A stretch of 64,000 nucleotides of DNA. It comes from Roseburia intestinalis L1-82. Its GTDB lineage: Bacteria > Bacillota > Clostridia > Lachnospirales > Lachnospiraceae. Each line of letters begins with the position of its first letter. Within the stretch, counting starts at the first letter, position 1. The notes below the pieces were generated by a model that ran no database searches, was not told where the DNA came from, and worked only from the letters and a program-made list of their open reading frames with translations. The DNA is taken from positions 1,310,001 through 1,374,000 of the forward strand of contig NZ_LR027880.1 in NCBI RefSeq assembly GCF_900537995.1, read 5' to 3'. The translations under genes and the position numbers were made by a program. Of the stretch, positions 1 through 9,479 are shown piece by piece.

Positions 1-125
1 TAATAAACATATGCAATAAGCAGTGCGGAATTATTTGTTTTCTGAACAAGTACTGCAATACGGGAATAATATGTATCATATGACTGTAAGATGTCACAGT
101 CTGAAAATAGAAGGAGGGGAGCCCC

Positions 126-422
126 ATGAACAAGATGGATGATTTAAAAGATTTAGTTAACATTTCAAAATTAAATGAACTGCTGAACAAAAAAGAAGCA
201 GAGGAAGAGAAGAAAGCTTCCAAAGTTGTCTGGGTATTCGCAATTATCGGAATCATTGCCGCAGTTGCAGCAGCAGTTTACGGAATCTATCGTTTCTTTG
301 CACCGGACTATTTAGAGGATTTCGAAGACGACTTCGAGGATGATTTTGATGATGATTTCTTCGAGGACGAAGAAGATGACGACAAAGCAGAAGAGCCGGC
401 AGAGGACAAAACAGAAGAGTAA
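126..422 (+). CDS. Small single-pass membrane protein with acidic tail
   Basis: 98 residues, function not recognised. A charged N-terminal helix (about residues 1-32, rich in K and E) leads into one hydrophobic segment (about 34-58, VVWVFAIIGIIAAVAAAVYG) and then an Asp/Glu tail of about 40 residues with almost no other residue type. This predicts a cytoplasmic or extracellular polyanionic tail anchored in the membrane. The start is supported by a strong AGGAGGGG site about 5 bases upstream. It is followed directly by a terminator and then the rRNA methyltransferase, so it is probably its own transcription unit. Similar short acidic membrane proteins occur in Lachnospiraceae, but no role is known to me. 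The low-complexity tail makes homology calls unreliable. Confidence 0.75.
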   Translation: MNKMDDLKDLVNISKLNELLNKKEAEEEKKASKVVWVFAIIGIIAAVAAAVYGIYRFFAPDYLEDFEDDFEDDFDDDFFEDEEDDDKAEEPAEDKTEE

Positions 423-433
423 GAAATATCTTT

Positions 434-460
434 AAGGGGCTGCAGTGTTGCAGCCCTTTT
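434..460 (+). terminator. Rho-independent terminator
   Basis: GGGCTGCA (437-444) pairs with TGCAGCCC (449-456) across a 4-base loop and is followed by a T run. It ends the small membrane protein unit. Confidence 0.85.
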
Positions 461-492
461 TAAATTCATAGGAAAAGAGAAAGGAACTGGTT

Positions 493-2178
493 ATGAAAAA
501 AGGGCAGATCGTAGAAGGAATCATTGAACGGGTGGATTTCCCGAATAAAGGAATTTTAAGAGCGGAAGATGGCACGCGTGTCATTGTAAAAAATGCGATC
601 ATGGGACAGAAAGTATCAGCAGCAGTCAATAAGGTCAGAAAAGGAAAATGCGAAGGACGATTGCTTGAGGTGTTGGAAAAGTCAGCACTTGAATTGCCGG
701 AGCCGGGATGTGTTCATTATGGTATCTGCGGCGGCTGTACATTCCAGAGCCTTCCGTATGAAGAACAGCTTTCCATGAAGGAGCAGCAGGTAAAAGATCT
801 GATCGATGCGGTCATCACCGAGGAAAATAAGGGATATGAGTTTTTACCGATCAAGGCGAGCCCAAGACCGAAGGCATACCGCAATAAGATGGAGTTTTCA
901 TTTGGAGATGAATATAAGGACGGGCCGTTAGCACTTGGCATGCATAAACGGGGCAGTTTTTATGATATCGTAAACGTAGGGGAGTGTCAGATCGTAGATG
1001 AAGATTTCCGCCGTGTGCTTAAGATCACATTGGAATATTTTAAGGAAAGACAGATCCCATTTTACCATAAACTCCGCCACACCGGATATCTGCGTCATTT
1101 TCTTGTGAGAAAGGCGGCAAAAACAGGAGAGATTTTAGTTGACCTGGTAACAACAACGCAGACGGACGGACTTGGTGCGGAAACCGAAAGCATATTATTA
1201 GACGGATGGGTAAAGGCACTCTGTGAGGAAACATATGACGGTGTGTTAAAAGGAATTCTCCACACGAAAAATGACAGTGTTGCCGATACGATCAAAAATG
1301 AGGGGACAGATATTTTATTTGGACAGGACTTCTTCTATGAGGAGCTGCTCGACCTGAAATTCAAGATCACGCCGTTTTCCTTTTTCCAGACCAATTCCCT
1401 TGGCGCAGAAGTGCTTTATCAGACGGCGCGAGAATTTATCGGAGATGCGCTCGATGATGAGGCGAGCCAGACGGTATTTGACCTGTATTCCGGAACCGGA
1501 ACGATCGCACAGATCTTATCCCCGGTTGCAAAGAAAGTGATCGGTGTGGAAATCGTGGAGGAAGCAGTTGTGGCCGCAAGGGAAAATGCTGCCTTAAACG
1601 GACTTACCAACTGTGAATTTATCGCGGGAGATGTATTAAAAGTCATTGACAAGATCGAAGAAAAACCGGATTACATCGTACTTGATCCGCCAAGAGACGG
1701 GATCCACCCGAAAGCACTTGAGAAGATCATCCGCTATAATGTGCCGCAGATGGTTTATATTTCCTGTAAACCGACCAGTTTAGCGAGAGATCTTGAGGTG
1801 CTGCAGGCGAGAGGATATAAGGTGAAGAAAGTGCAGTGCGTGGATATGTTTCCTTCGACAGGAAATGTGGAGACGGTTGTCTTGCTTTCCAAGGGTGAGG
1901 TCGACTCGAAAAAGATTCGGGTTGAGTTCTCTTTGGAAGATATGGATATGTCCGAATTTCAGGATGGGGCAACCTATCCGCAGATCAAGGAGTATGTGTT
2001 GGAGCATACCGGGTTAAAGGTGTCCAACCTCTATATCTCACAGATTAAACGAAAATGTGGGATTAGGGTTGGTAAGAACTATAATCTGCCGAAGTCCGAG
2101 GATTCCAGACAGCCCCAGTGTCTACCGGAAAAAGAGAAAGCAATCCGAGAAGCATTCAAATATTTTGGGATGATCTAA
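493..2178 (+). CDS. rlmD: 23S rRNA (uracil-C5)-methyltransferase, RlmD/RlmCD type
   Basis: 561 residues. An N-terminal TRAM domain (about 1-60) is followed by the iron-sulfur cysteine cluster CVHYGICGGC (about 73-82). The SAM-binding methyltransferase domain carries DLYSGTGTI, then DPPRDG and YISCKPTSLARDL with the catalytic cysteine. Family enzymes use SAM to make 5-methyluridine in 23S rRNA; in Gram-positives one enzyme can modify both U747 and U1939, so the exact site is inferred. The last 95 or so residues (VEFSLEDMDMSEF to the end) form an extension beyond the usual family end of about 450 residues, with a helical basic segment KVSNLYISQIKRKCGI that could be a second RNA or DNA contact. 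Start chosen by AAAGGA 9 bases upstream. Confidence 0.88.
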   Translation: MKKGQIVEGIIERVDFPNKGILRAEDGTRVIVKNAIMGQKVSAAVNKVRKGKCEGRLLEVLEKSALELPEPGCVHYGICGGCTFQSLPYEEQLSMKEQQVKDLIDAVITEENKGYEFLPIKASPRPKAYRNKMEFSFGDEYKDGPLALGMHKRGSFYDIVNVGECQIVDEDFRRVLKITLEYFKERQIPFYHKLRHTGYLRHFLVRKAAKTGEILVDLVTTTQTDGLGAETESILLDGWVKALCEETYDGVLKGILHTKNDSVADTIKNEGTDILFGQDFFYEELLDLKFKITPFSFFQTNSLGAEVLYQTAREFIGDALDDEASQTVFDLYSGTGTIAQILSPVAKKVIGVEIVEEAVVAARENAALNGLTNCEFIAGDVLKVIDKIEEKPDYIVLDPPRDGIHPKALEKIIRYNVPQMVYISCKPTSLARDLEVLQARGYKVKKVQCVDMFPSTGNVETVVLLSKGEVDSKKIRVEFSLEDMDMSEFQDGATYPQIKEYVLEHTGLKVSNLYISQIKRKCGIRVGKNYNLPKSEDSRQPQCLPEKEKAIREAFKYFGMI

Positions 2179-2202
2179 CATCCAGCAAAGTGGAGGTTTC
2201 TT

Positions 2203-2448
2203 ATGGATAGGTTGATTTCTTGTGAGTTCAACATGGATAATGCCTGTGTGGAACTGAAATTCTTAGATGGCAGTATGATTGCTATTGATACAATAGCCGT
2301 GGAGAATGAGGTTGCTGACAATATGTATCAGCGGTCAGAGCTGGACTATCTAATCTACAATGACCCGATTGGATATGCAGACCTTGTTTTGAACGGAAAC
2401 CCCGAAATTTATCTAAAAACTGTAACTGAATGTAAACCCTTAGATTAA
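2203..2448 (+). CDS. DUF6061-like small protein
   Basis: 81 residues, preceded by GGAGG 7 bases before ATG. I recognise it tentatively as DUF6061-like, a short family frequent on mobile islands of Clostridia; no function is known. It is acidic with no membrane segment and no cysteine cluster. It sits alone between the methyltransferase and a strong terminator, at the left edge of the GC-richer minus-strand island, and may be part of the acquired material. Confidence 0.6.
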   Translation: MDRLISCEFNMDNACVELKFLDGSMIAIDTIAVENEVADNMYQRSELDYLIYNDPIGYADLVLNGNPEIYLKTVTECKPLD

Positions 2449-2454
2449 AACTCA

Positions 2455-2489
2455 GCCCTCTGCCTTTTCATTGGCAGAGGGCCGTTTTT
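2455..2489. terminator. Bidirectional terminator
   Basis: GCCCTCTGCC (2455-2464) pairs perfectly with GGCAGAGGGC (2473-2482) and is followed by a T6 run on the plus strand. It separates the plus-strand small gene from the convergent minus-strand ABC permease gene. Confidence 0.9.
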
Positions 2490-2499
2490 TACTTAACAG

Positions 2500-5145
2500 T
2501 TATTGAGCATCCCTTAATTGCTCTACAACACTGCATTTCGCTGCGTTGTCATACATCATGCAAGGAATCAGCCACCCCAGCAGAAGAAATACCGGAATTG
2601 TCAGCAGGACAGGCAGAATGGTGAATCGATACTCAAAGAACCAGAACATACTGCCCAGCATTTTTCCCGCAAGAGGTCCCACCGCAAGCGACAAAATAAA
2701 GGCCGCCGCTACAGAAGACATTGCGTAAAACAACCCCTCGTAGATCAGCATGGTTTTGAGCTGCCGGTTTGTCATTCCTACAGCCTGAAGCACAGCAAAT
2801 TCACGGCGGCGGGAAAGAATACCGGTCATCATGGCGTTGAAGAAATTTAAGAGTCCCACCAGCCCAATGATAGCACAGAGGATACCACCTATCAGAAGGA
2901 ACATCTGCCGGAACTGAGCAAATTCAGAGCGAGCCGTGACCTTGCTTTCATACATCAAGGGCGAAAACTCACCGGCAGTGAGCTTCGATAGATATTGCTC
3001 TGCTTCGGCCTCGTCAACTTCGTCCGCTGTGTCGAACAGGTAGAGCATCGGAATGGCTGCACCACCGCTGTCCCTCTGTGCGGTGTCCACAGACAAAACT
3101 ACGTCATATCCAATACCACCATAACGATAACTCATGGAATTCGGAAGTTCTACCAAGGCGCAGACCGTGTACTCTACATCTCTGGCTCCATACAATTTTG
3201 CCTGAAAGTACTCCTCCGGTGTATCTTCGGTGCGGAGTTCCCCGGTGCGGCTGTCGATATATTTCACATCATCCGCATAGGTAGCGGTAATCGTGTCTCC
3301 CACCTTGGGGTAGTATTCAGGATTGGGCAGATTGCCGTAATCATCCAAAGAAACCGCAATGGCAATGGCGTTATTGTCCGGCTCCAGCATAGGAGAAATA
3401 TCTCCGTCGAACACTTGCAGCTTGTCAAACAGGCTGTTATCCAGAGCCTCGATTCTGGTATCTCCCATCACCATATTGCCCCGGTGCTCCAGACGGCTCA
3501 TATGGCTGTCCAACTGCTCGGCGCTTTCGTACCTTGCATAGTCCTGCCGCAGAGCATCCTCCGTCATCCACAGATATGCGGGTTTTCGCACAGCATATCC
3601 CGTGCCGGAAAGACTGGCCTTTGTGTTTGCTGCGATCTCTTCGATCTGTTCCGGCGTGATGAATTCATCTGCCGGGTTGTAACGGAAATAGTCGGGCGTG
3701 CTGACGATAAAATCGGCGCAGGTCATGAAGGATACATACTTCTCCATGCTGAAGCCGCCCACAAAGGCACACAGCGCATTGAACAGCGTCACCGACAGTG
3801 CCAGAGACACCACCACCAGCACCGTCTTTTTTTTGTTTCGTCCCAGATTGGCAAAGGCCATCTGATGGAGCTTCGCTCCCCGGGTGCTGCGCTGTTTTTT
3901 CTTGGTCTGCATCGCATCCGTATATTTGGTAGCCTCCACCGGAGAAACCCTGGCTGCCATTTTCCCGGGCTTGGAGCAGGACAAAAGCACCGTCAGCAGG
4001 GCAAACAGCACGGAGCCAACAAAGATCACAGGCGAAGTGCTGATGGTGGTGATGCCTGCATCCAACTGGGTGGAGCGCAAGACAACAGGCACCAGAACAG
4101 CGCCAATGCCATAGCCCAACAGCAGCCCCGCCGGAATGCCGATCAGACAAAGCAGAAGTGCCTGCTGGCGAATGATGCGTTTGAGCTGCCGGGGCGTTGT
4201 GCCAATGGTTTTCAGAAGCCCGTAAAACCGGATATCCCCCGCAACAGAGATCTGGAAAATGTTATAGATGATAAGATACCCGGTGAAAATCACCAGCAGC
4301 AAAAAAGCTGCTATGGCGATCACAAGTTCCGGATCGAGCTGCGACTCCAGCTGGGATGAGGTATATCCCCAGTTGACGCCGATTCGAACGCTGTTGGGAT
4401 CGGTATAGCTGTCCCATGTGTAGCCGAGATCGGTATCCACCTGCTCCATCTGCCCTTGAATGTTTGTACTGGAAGCCATCATGACATTCAAATCGGTGCG
4501 GAAGGGCTGTAAACCTGTTTTCGCTGCCTGCGCTTCGATGTCATCTGCGTAATCATGACTGATGTTGATGTAATGAACAGGCATTAGTTCATCATAGTCC
4601 CAATAGCCCACCAGCGTAAAGGTATCTGTTACAGTAAAGGCGGTTTGATCCTTGTCCGTAATGGAATAGGAAACCGTGACCTCGGCGCCCAGCTCCGGCG
4701 TTACGCCAAGCAGCTGCAACGCTGCCGTATCCATGGCTACCTCTTTGCCGCTTTCGGGCATCCGTCCGATAATAGGGGTTGCATAGCTCCATTTAGTGCA
4801 GTTGGCATCCATGTAGCTGATCTCTGCCGGTATTTTGGCAAAGACCCCCTCCGCAGTGATACCGATCACCTTCCGTACCCCCGTAGCCTTCACCTTTGGG
4901 TGGGCAGCGATGCGTTCCGCCTGCTCGGGGGAAACATCCTTAAAGGTGCCATGCGCATAGCCGCCTACCTGCCGAAACTGGTAGGTTTCATAACTGGCGT
5001 TCAGCGACAGAACAATGGTGAACATGGAAGTAAATAGCAGCGTTGTCAGCGCAATGGCAAAAATAGCGATCAGATTGCGGCGACGGTTCGCATAAAGAGA
5101 TTTTAAGCTGAGTTTTCGAATACATTTTCGATTTTTGACATTCAT
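2500..5145 (-). CDS. FtsX-type ABC transporter permease (large, two FtsX domains)
   Basis: 881 residues. A transmembrane helix near residues 25-50 is followed by an extracellular domain, a three-helix FtsX block (about 275-400), a second helix and large extracytoplasmic domain (about 440-700), and a final FtsX block (about 745-870). This is the MacB/FtsX (type VII) architecture of permeases that do not transport through a classical channel but act in lantibiotic or bacitracin resistance, lipoprotein release or signalling. The ATPase gene lies 15 bases upstream and a two-component system follows it, as in antimicrobial peptide sensing and detoxification modules. Start set at ATG AAT because GGGAGG lies 8 bases before it; a GTG nine bases earlier falls inside that site. 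Substrate unknown. Confidence 0.88.
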   Translation of the reverse strand: MNVKNRKCIRKLSLKSLYANRRRNLIAIFAIALTTLLFTSMFTIVLSLNASYETYQFRQVGGYAHGTFKDVSPEQAERIAAHPKVKATGVRKVIGITAEGVFAKIPAEISYMDANCTKWSYATPIIGRMPESGKEVAMDTAALQLLGVTPELGAEVTVSYSITDKDQTAFTVTDTFTLVGYWDYDELMPVHYINISHDYADDIEAQAAKTGLQPFRTDLNVMMASSTNIQGQMEQVDTDLGYTWDSYTDPNSVRIGVNWGYTSSQLESQLDPELVIAIAAFLLLVIFTGYLIIYNIFQISVAGDIRFYGLLKTIGTTPRQLKRIIRQQALLLCLIGIPAGLLLGYGIGAVLVPVVLRSTQLDAGITTISTSPVIFVGSVLFALLTVLLSCSKPGKMAARVSPVEATKYTDAMQTKKKQRSTRGAKLHQMAFANLGRNKKKTVLVVVSLALSVTLFNALCAFVGGFSMEKYVSFMTCADFIVSTPDYFRYNPADEFITPEQIEEIAANTKASLSGTGYAVRKPAYLWMTEDALRQDYARYESAEQLDSHMSRLEHRGNMVMGDTRIEALDNSLFDKLQVFDGDISPMLEPDNNAIAIAVSLDDYGNLPNPEYYPKVGDTITATYADDVKYIDSRTGELRTEDTPEEYFQAKLYGARDVEYTVCALVELPNSMSYRYGGIGYDVVLSVDTAQRDSGGAAIPMLYLFDTADEVDEAEAEQYLSKLTAGEFSPLMYESKVTARSEFAQFRQMFLLIGGILCAIIGLVGLLNFFNAMMTGILSRRREFAVLQAVGMTNRQLKTMLIYEGLFYAMSSVAAAFILSLAVGPLAGKMLGSMFWFFEYRFTILPVLLTIPVFLLLGWLIPCMMYDNAAKCSVVEQLRDAQ

Positions 5146-5160
5146 CGTAGCCACCTCCCG

Positions 5161-5832
5161 TTAGTTCTGGGAGACGATCCGACCATCTTCGATACGGATA
5201 ATGCGGTCTGCCATCTGCGCAATTTCTTCGTTGTGAGTGATCATTACGATTGTCTGGGCGAACTTTTGACTGGTGACTTTCAAAAGACTTAATACATCCT
5301 GGCTGGTTTTGGAATCCAGATTACCTGTCGGTTCATCTGCCAGAATGATAGCGGGTGCTGCCGCCAGCGCACGGGCAATGGCTACCCGCTGCTGTTGACC
5401 GCCTGAGAGCTGATTGGGCAGCGCATCCAGACGATCATCCAGCCCAAGTGTCTGTACAATCTGCTGTACGAAATCCTTATTGACCTTGCCACCGTCCAGC
5501 TCAATGGGTAGAACAATATTTTCATACACATTCAGCACCGGAACAAGATTATATGCTTGGAACACAAAGCCGATTTTCCTGCGGCGGAAGATGGTCAGCG
5601 CTTCCTCCTTCAGGGAGAAAATATCCTGTCCGTCCACCATAACCGTGCCGCTTGTAGGGCGATCCAGCCCGCCCAGCATGTGCAGCAGCGTGGATTTGCC
5701 GGAGCCGGATGTGCCGACAATTGCAACAAATTCGCCCTTCTTTACACTTAAATCAACTCCATCCAACGCATGAACTGCGTTATTGCCGGAGCCATAAATC
5801 TTTTTCAGGTTTTTTGCCTGTAAAACTTCCAT
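5161..5832 (-). CDS. ABC transporter ATP-binding protein (MacB/LolD type)
   Basis: 223 residues, the usual length for this class. Walker [11 protein letters not shown]-loop [13 protein letters not shown], signature LSGGQQQR, Walker [13 protein letters not shown] and switch histidine MITHN are all present, so it should be an active ATPase. It pairs with the FtsX permease directly downstream. Start chosen at the ATG with GGAGG 9 bases upstream; the longer reading frame to 5919 lacks a site. The [10 protein letters not shown] form is typical of MacB, LolD and Bce-type ATPases. Confidence 0.93.
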   Translation of the reverse strand: MEVLQAKNLKKIYGSGNNAVHALDGVDLSVKKGEFVAIVGTSGSGKSTLLHMLGGLDRPTSGTVMVDGQDIFSLKEEALTIFRRRKIGFVFQAYNLVPVLNVYENIVLPIELDGGKVNKDFVQQIVQTLGLDDRLDALPNQLSGGQQQRVAIARALAAAPAIILADEPTGNLDSKTSQDVLSLLKVTSQKFAQTIVMITHNEEIAQMADRIIRIEDGRIVSQN

Positions 5833-5855
5833 AAATGAGTACCTCCATGAAAAAA

Positions 5856-5896
5856 TCTGTATGTATGAAAGGAAATGATCCTTTGATACATACAGA
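5856..5896. promoter_or_regulatory. Inverted repeat in leader of ABC operon
   Basis: TCTGTATGTAT (5856-5866) and ATACATACAGA (5886-5896) form a perfect 11-bp inverted repeat, with an inner AAGGA/TCCTT pair. It lies between the kinase and ATPase genes, just upstream of the ATPase ribosome binding site. It could be the binding site of the adjacent response regulator or an RNA hairpin controlling the transporter genes separately from the regulators. Confidence 0.6.
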
Positions 5897-5967
5897 TTAT
5901 CGCATAGGAATCTTTCCACATTCTTTCCGGCGGAAAATGAAATCTAACAGTTTTGATAGAATTGTTG

Positions 5968-6867
5968 TTATTTCGGCAGAAATATGGAAAACGTACTTCC
6001 TTTTCCCGGAACGGAAGCAACCTTGATATAACCGCCCTCGCCGGATATGATCTGTCGGGCAAGGTATAAGCCAATGCCGACCCCTTCTTGTTTCTGCACA
6101 CTATTTGAGCGGTAAAAGCGAGCAAATATCTTCGCTTGCTCATTTTCCGGGATGCCTGAACCGGTATCCGATATATCGATCCTTACAAACATTTCATAGC
6201 TTACGGCAGAAATAGTAATGGTGCCATGCTCTGTATATTTGATGGCGTTGTCTACGATATTAGCCAGCGCTTCCGCTGTCCATTTGAAGTCGAATACAGC
6301 AAAAGCATCTGTATCCTGCATTTGCAAAGACAATCCTTTTTCAGAAGCCTTGGCAGTATATTGTTCTACCACACTTTCAAGCAGCGGCTGCAGCGCTGCT
6401 TGCTGAGGGGAGAGTGAAATGATCCCGTTTTCCAGTCTGGAAAGCTTTACGAGAGAATCGATCAGAAATCGCAGCTTTTCCGATTGTTTGTACAGCGCCT
6501 CCACATTTGCCTTCGCCGATGCAGGCATAGTTTCCTCCATCAGAAGCTCGCTGTATAACAGCAGGTTTGCAATCGGCGTTTTTGTCTGGTGGGAGATGTC
6601 CGCAATCAAGGTTTTGATTTTGTCTTTTTCCTGCGCTATGTTTTGAGAAGATGCTTCTGCGGCGGAAAGATAGTGCGCAAACTTCGTTTCCAATGCAGAT
6701 AGCTGGCTTTCATCAAAATTGGTTTCAGAAAAGGAGCCGGTCATGGCAGTGTCCAGCATCCTTTCGATTTCTTCCATCGTTTTTCTGATTTTCCTCCGCT
6801 CCCATAATACAGCAGCGATCGCCGCCAGAAAACATAGCAGTATGATCACAATGCCGGTTTTATTCAT
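5968..6867 (-). CDS. Sensor histidine kinase
   Basis: 299 residues. One N-terminal membrane helix (about 4-22) and a short linker, no extracellular sensor. The phosphoacceptor motif is DISHQTKTPIANLL, the ATPase domain has NIVDNAIKYTEHG, DTGSGIPENE and GVGIGLYLAR. A kinase with almost no sensor domain next to a large FtsX permease suggests that the transporter itself senses the signal, as established for Bce-type modules; here this is inference. The start overlaps the regulator stop by 8 bases, so the two are translationally coupled. Confidence 0.92.
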   Translation of the reverse strand: MNKTGIVIILLCFLAAIAAVLWERRKIRKTMEEIERMLDTAMTGSFSETNFDESQLSALETKFAHYLSAAEASSQNIAQEKDKIKTLIADISHQTKTPIANLLLYSELLMEETMPASAKANVEALYKQSEKLRFLIDSLVKLSRLENGIISLSPQQAALQPLLESVVEQYTAKASEKGLSLQMQDTDAFAVFDFKWTAEALANIVDNAIKYTEHGTITISAVSYEMFVRIDISDTGSGIPENEQAKIFARFYRSNSVQKQEGVGIGLYLARQIISGEGGYIKVASVPGKGSTFSIFLPK

Positions 6868-7537
6868 CTTTTGTCACCCAGCTATAACCGATTCCGTAGA
6901 TGGTTTTAATGTATTTCTGTGCGCCAAGCTTATCCCTCAGACGCTTGATCGTAACAGACAAAGCATTTTCATCCACATATTCTGCGCCATCTGTCCAGAT
7001 CCGGTCGACAAGGTCTCCACGGGTCATGGTTCGACCACGGTTTTCAACAAGCAGACGCAGTAATTTTTGTTCTGTTTTACTCAATTCCACTTTTGAATCT
7101 CCCACATAAAAGGTCATAGCCTCAAAGTCAAAGTGAAATAGATCCATATGGAACGGCGCATTTTTATGGTTTGACGCTTGCTTTCGCAGTTGGGTATTCA
7201 CCCTTGCCCGCAAAACCGAAAGAGAAAAGGGCTTGGTAATGTAATCATCAGCGCCCCTCTCCAGTCCGTCTACGATGTCCAGATCGGTGTCATTGGCAGT
7301 CAGCAGAATAACAGGAATATAGGGTGTGTTTTCCTTGACCTCCCGGAGCAGCTCAAGCCCACTGCCATCCGGCAGATTGATATCCAGCAGGATCAGGGAC
7401 ACACCGCCGCAAAGCAGCTGCTCCTTCGCCGTTTTTAGGTCTTGGCAGGAAATGATCTGACGGTCATCTGCTTTCAGTGCTTTACTTAAACCCTGATTCA
7501 ACCCTATATCATCTTCAATAATCAATAATTGTTCCAT
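6860..7537 (-). CDS. OmpR-family response regulator
   Basis: 225 residues. Receiver domain with acidic pocket IIEDD, phospho-acceptor LLDINLPDG, LLTAND and the lysine of DDYITKPFS; then a winged-helix DNA-binding domain (about 130-225, ending YIKTIYGIGYSW). It partners the kinase immediately downstream and probably controls the FtsX transporter. Start at ATGGAACAA with GGGAG 8 bases upstream. Confidence 0.94.
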   Translation of the reverse strand: MEQLLIIEDDIGLNQGLSKALKADDRQIISCQDLKTAKEQLLCGGVSLILLDINLPDGSGLELLREVKENTPYIPVILLTANDTDLDIVDGLERGADDYITKPFSLSVLRARVNTQLRKQASNHKNAPFHMDLFHFDFEAMTFYVGDSKVELSKTEQKLLRLLVENRGRTMTRGDLVDRIWTDGAEYVDENALSVTIKRLRDKLGAQKYIKTIYGIGYSWVTKDE

Positions 7538-7553
7538 GTATCTCACTCCCTCG

Positions 7554-8726
7554 TTATTCAAAGGCCACCATTATTTCCTTGGGTAATTTTTCGTTCTCAC
7601 AGTTCAGAAGATAGGCGATTGCTCTGCTTGCAAATTTGTTTGTTTTCACTGTATCCCAATCGGCAAGCAAAATGACCTCTGCCTTGCCGTTCTCAAAATC
7701 TAATGATATTTCGCCCCATTCGCCGTCGCAGTCTGCCTGATATTCGTAGATTGCGGCGGCGATTTTCTTTTTTCGCTTGGTCTTGGATTTCTGTTTTAGC
7801 CGGACTGCATGGATTGCGCCCTCGGCAACCAACAATTCCGTCAACTTGTCCACTGCTTTTCGGTAAGCTCGTTCTGCACCTCTGGCTGTACTGCCCTCAA
7901 ACATAACCGCCAGTTCTTCAAAGGTGGGGCGGTCTTTCCATGAGCTGACACGCCCACAGGTCATGCAAATTGCTAACCGTTTTTCGAGCAAGGTCTGTTC
8001 CCGGTAATTCAGTTTCTCAAATGCCCGCTGCACCTTTTCTGCCTGTATGCCGTTCCAGAGGATATCGGTATAGTTCCAGCTATCGTCAAGGGCTACATCC
8101 TCGCCTGTTTCTTCGCCGTCCTCGTCTGTGACATAGAAAGGCTGCTGATTGCGGATTCCACGGACAACTTTCAGATATTCTTCCGCAAGGGCAAGATCGC
8201 AGTTGTATTTCTTGGAAAATTCGTTGACCGCATCCTTGGTATTGTGGTACAGCCAAGCCATTGACCGCACCATTTTGTAATTGGTCAGAGAGGACACCGA
8301 CCATTTTTCTTCGCCCATGCGAAAACGGAGCATAGCATCCCGGATGAACGGGAAAATGTATGTAGCATACTCTGCACCCTTGGCAAGGTCATAGTCCATC
8401 AGCTTTTGGAGCATTTGCTCCCGGCAGGAGAGCTTTATATCTATAAATCGGTCTGTGTCATACAGATCGCCGCCATCCACACCGAGAAAGTCTTTGATGC
8501 GCTTGTTAAGCTGCGGCTCGTAGTGGTGTAGGAAGAATGAGAAATATATCAAATTCTTTTCCTGCAAGGCAGACAGGATATATTCGTTCAGATTGCCCAC
8601 CACTGGAGGCTCCGGTTCCAGTTGGAAGATGCGCTCTGCCGCATAAGGAATGATGCCGTCACCGTGCGGATTGACAGCGTGTTTTGGTATGTATCCGGTC
8701 ATATTCCATGTAAAATCATTCAGCAT
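7554..8726 (-). CDS. Sigma-70-like regulatory protein (putative)
   Basis: 390 residues. No certain family. Residues about 250-320 (LNYREQTLLEKRLAI, then TFEELAVMF and GAERAYRKAVDKL) resemble sigma-70 region 4 with a helix-turn-helix, followed by a lysine-rich stretch KQKSKTKRKKK and a C-terminal beta-rich segment. Similar proteins accompany mobile islands of Lachnospiraceae and are sometimes called sigma factors. It lies 16 bases upstream of the response regulator and 35 bases downstream of the unknown gene, in one minus-strand run. Start moved to ATG 8726 because GGGAGGT sits 5 bases before it. Function unproven. Confidence 0.5.
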   Translation of the reverse strand: MLNDFTWNMTGYIPKHAVNPHGDGIIPYAAERIFQLEPEPPVVGNLNEYILSALQEKNLIYFSFFLHHYEPQLNKRIKDFLGVDGGDLYDTDRFIDIKLSCREQMLQKLMDYDLAKGAEYATYIFPFIRDAMLRFRMGEEKWSVSSLTNYKMVRSMAWLYHNTKDAVNEFSKKYNCDLALAEEYLKVVRGIRNQQPFYVTDEDGEETGEDVALDDSWNYTDILWNGIQAEKVQRAFEKLNYREQTLLEKRLAICMTCGRVSSWKDRPTFEELAVMFEGSTARGAERAYRKAVDKLTELLVAEGAIHAVRLKQKSKTKRKKKIAAAIYEYQADCDGEWGEISLDFENGKAEVILLADWDTVKTNKFASRAIAYLLNCENEKLPKEIMVAFE

Positions 8727-8761
8727 AGCGCACCTCCCTTCTAAGTAATCAGCGGGAATAA

Positions 8762-9469
8762 TTAACCATAATTCCAAGTTTGTCTTGCAGCATTTATATT
8801 ATCCAGAAGAACAGATGCAGGATTTGCCTCGTAATAGTACGTGCTCATATCCAAAACGCCTTCTTCCATTTCACCCCACTCTGCCGTGCGGGAAACAAAG
8901 ATTCTATTATATACACACCAATCGCATGTGGCGGTGAAAGCAGCAATATCTGCAAAGTCTTTTGGAAATACAATTCTTCTTCCATTTGATGTTGGCTTAA
9001 GATAGTTCTCCATTATTTCTTTGAAATTCTTCAGATCATAATCCGTAGCGTTTTCCAAAGCTTTACAGACAATCAATTCTTCGTGCGTGAATTCTGTAAG
9101 TGTTTCTAAATGGTTTGCAAGAATTAGACCATAAATAACGCAAACCTTTGGGCATTCTGCATTTACGGTTTGTTTGAACAGATTGGCTACGATAATAGCC
9201 TTTTCCGGGCTGGAGTTTACATAGTTGTAAAGCTCGTTCAATCTTCTTTCGAGATTAAAGCCAGATGCAAGACCGTTCAGTAGATGGCCAAGTTTGAAGG
9301 TATTGTATTCAGATAGAAGATCATTTCCTATTCCGCCTACAATTCCCGCAACTGGGTTTACTACGCCCAACACACCAATAGAGCCAGAACGGATTATTTT
9401 GGTCATAGGATTGTCCATAACCCGGCTAAGCGCATTCCCAATATCAGTTAAATCATATTTCTGTGCCAT
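8762..9469 (-). CDS. Hypothetical protein
   Basis: 235 residues, not recognised. The N-terminal third has a glycine-rich hydrophobic stretch (SGSIGVLGVVNPVAGIVGGIG, about residues 29-49) that could insert in a membrane or be a flexible hinge; the rest is predicted helical with several cysteines. Start is supported by GAGGA 7 bases upstream. It lies 10 bases downstream of the DUF6076-like gene, so it is almost certainly co-transcribed with it. Confidence 0.7.
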   Translation of the reverse strand: MAQKYDLTDIGNALSRVMDNPMTKIIRSGSIGVLGVVNPVAGIVGGIGNDLLSEYNTFKLGHLLNGLASGFNLERRLNELYNYVNSSPEKAIIVANLFKQTVNAECPKVCVIYGLILANHLETLTEFTHEELIVCKALENATDYDLKNFKEIMENYLKPTSNGRRIVFPKDFADIAAFTATCDWCVYNRIFVSRTAEWGEMEEGVLDMSTYYYEANPASVLLDNINAARQTWNYG

Positions 9470-9479
9470 TACATATTCC

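Noticed and set aside
1..125. Possible promoter or RNA before the acidic membrane protein
   Set aside because: Only a weak GACTGT/ACAGTC hairpin and a poor -10-like sequence; not enough to call.
2995..4359. Long plus-strand reading frame of 454 codons
   Set aside because: It lies opposite the FtsX permease, has His/Cys-rich composition typical of antisense shadow and no ribosome site.
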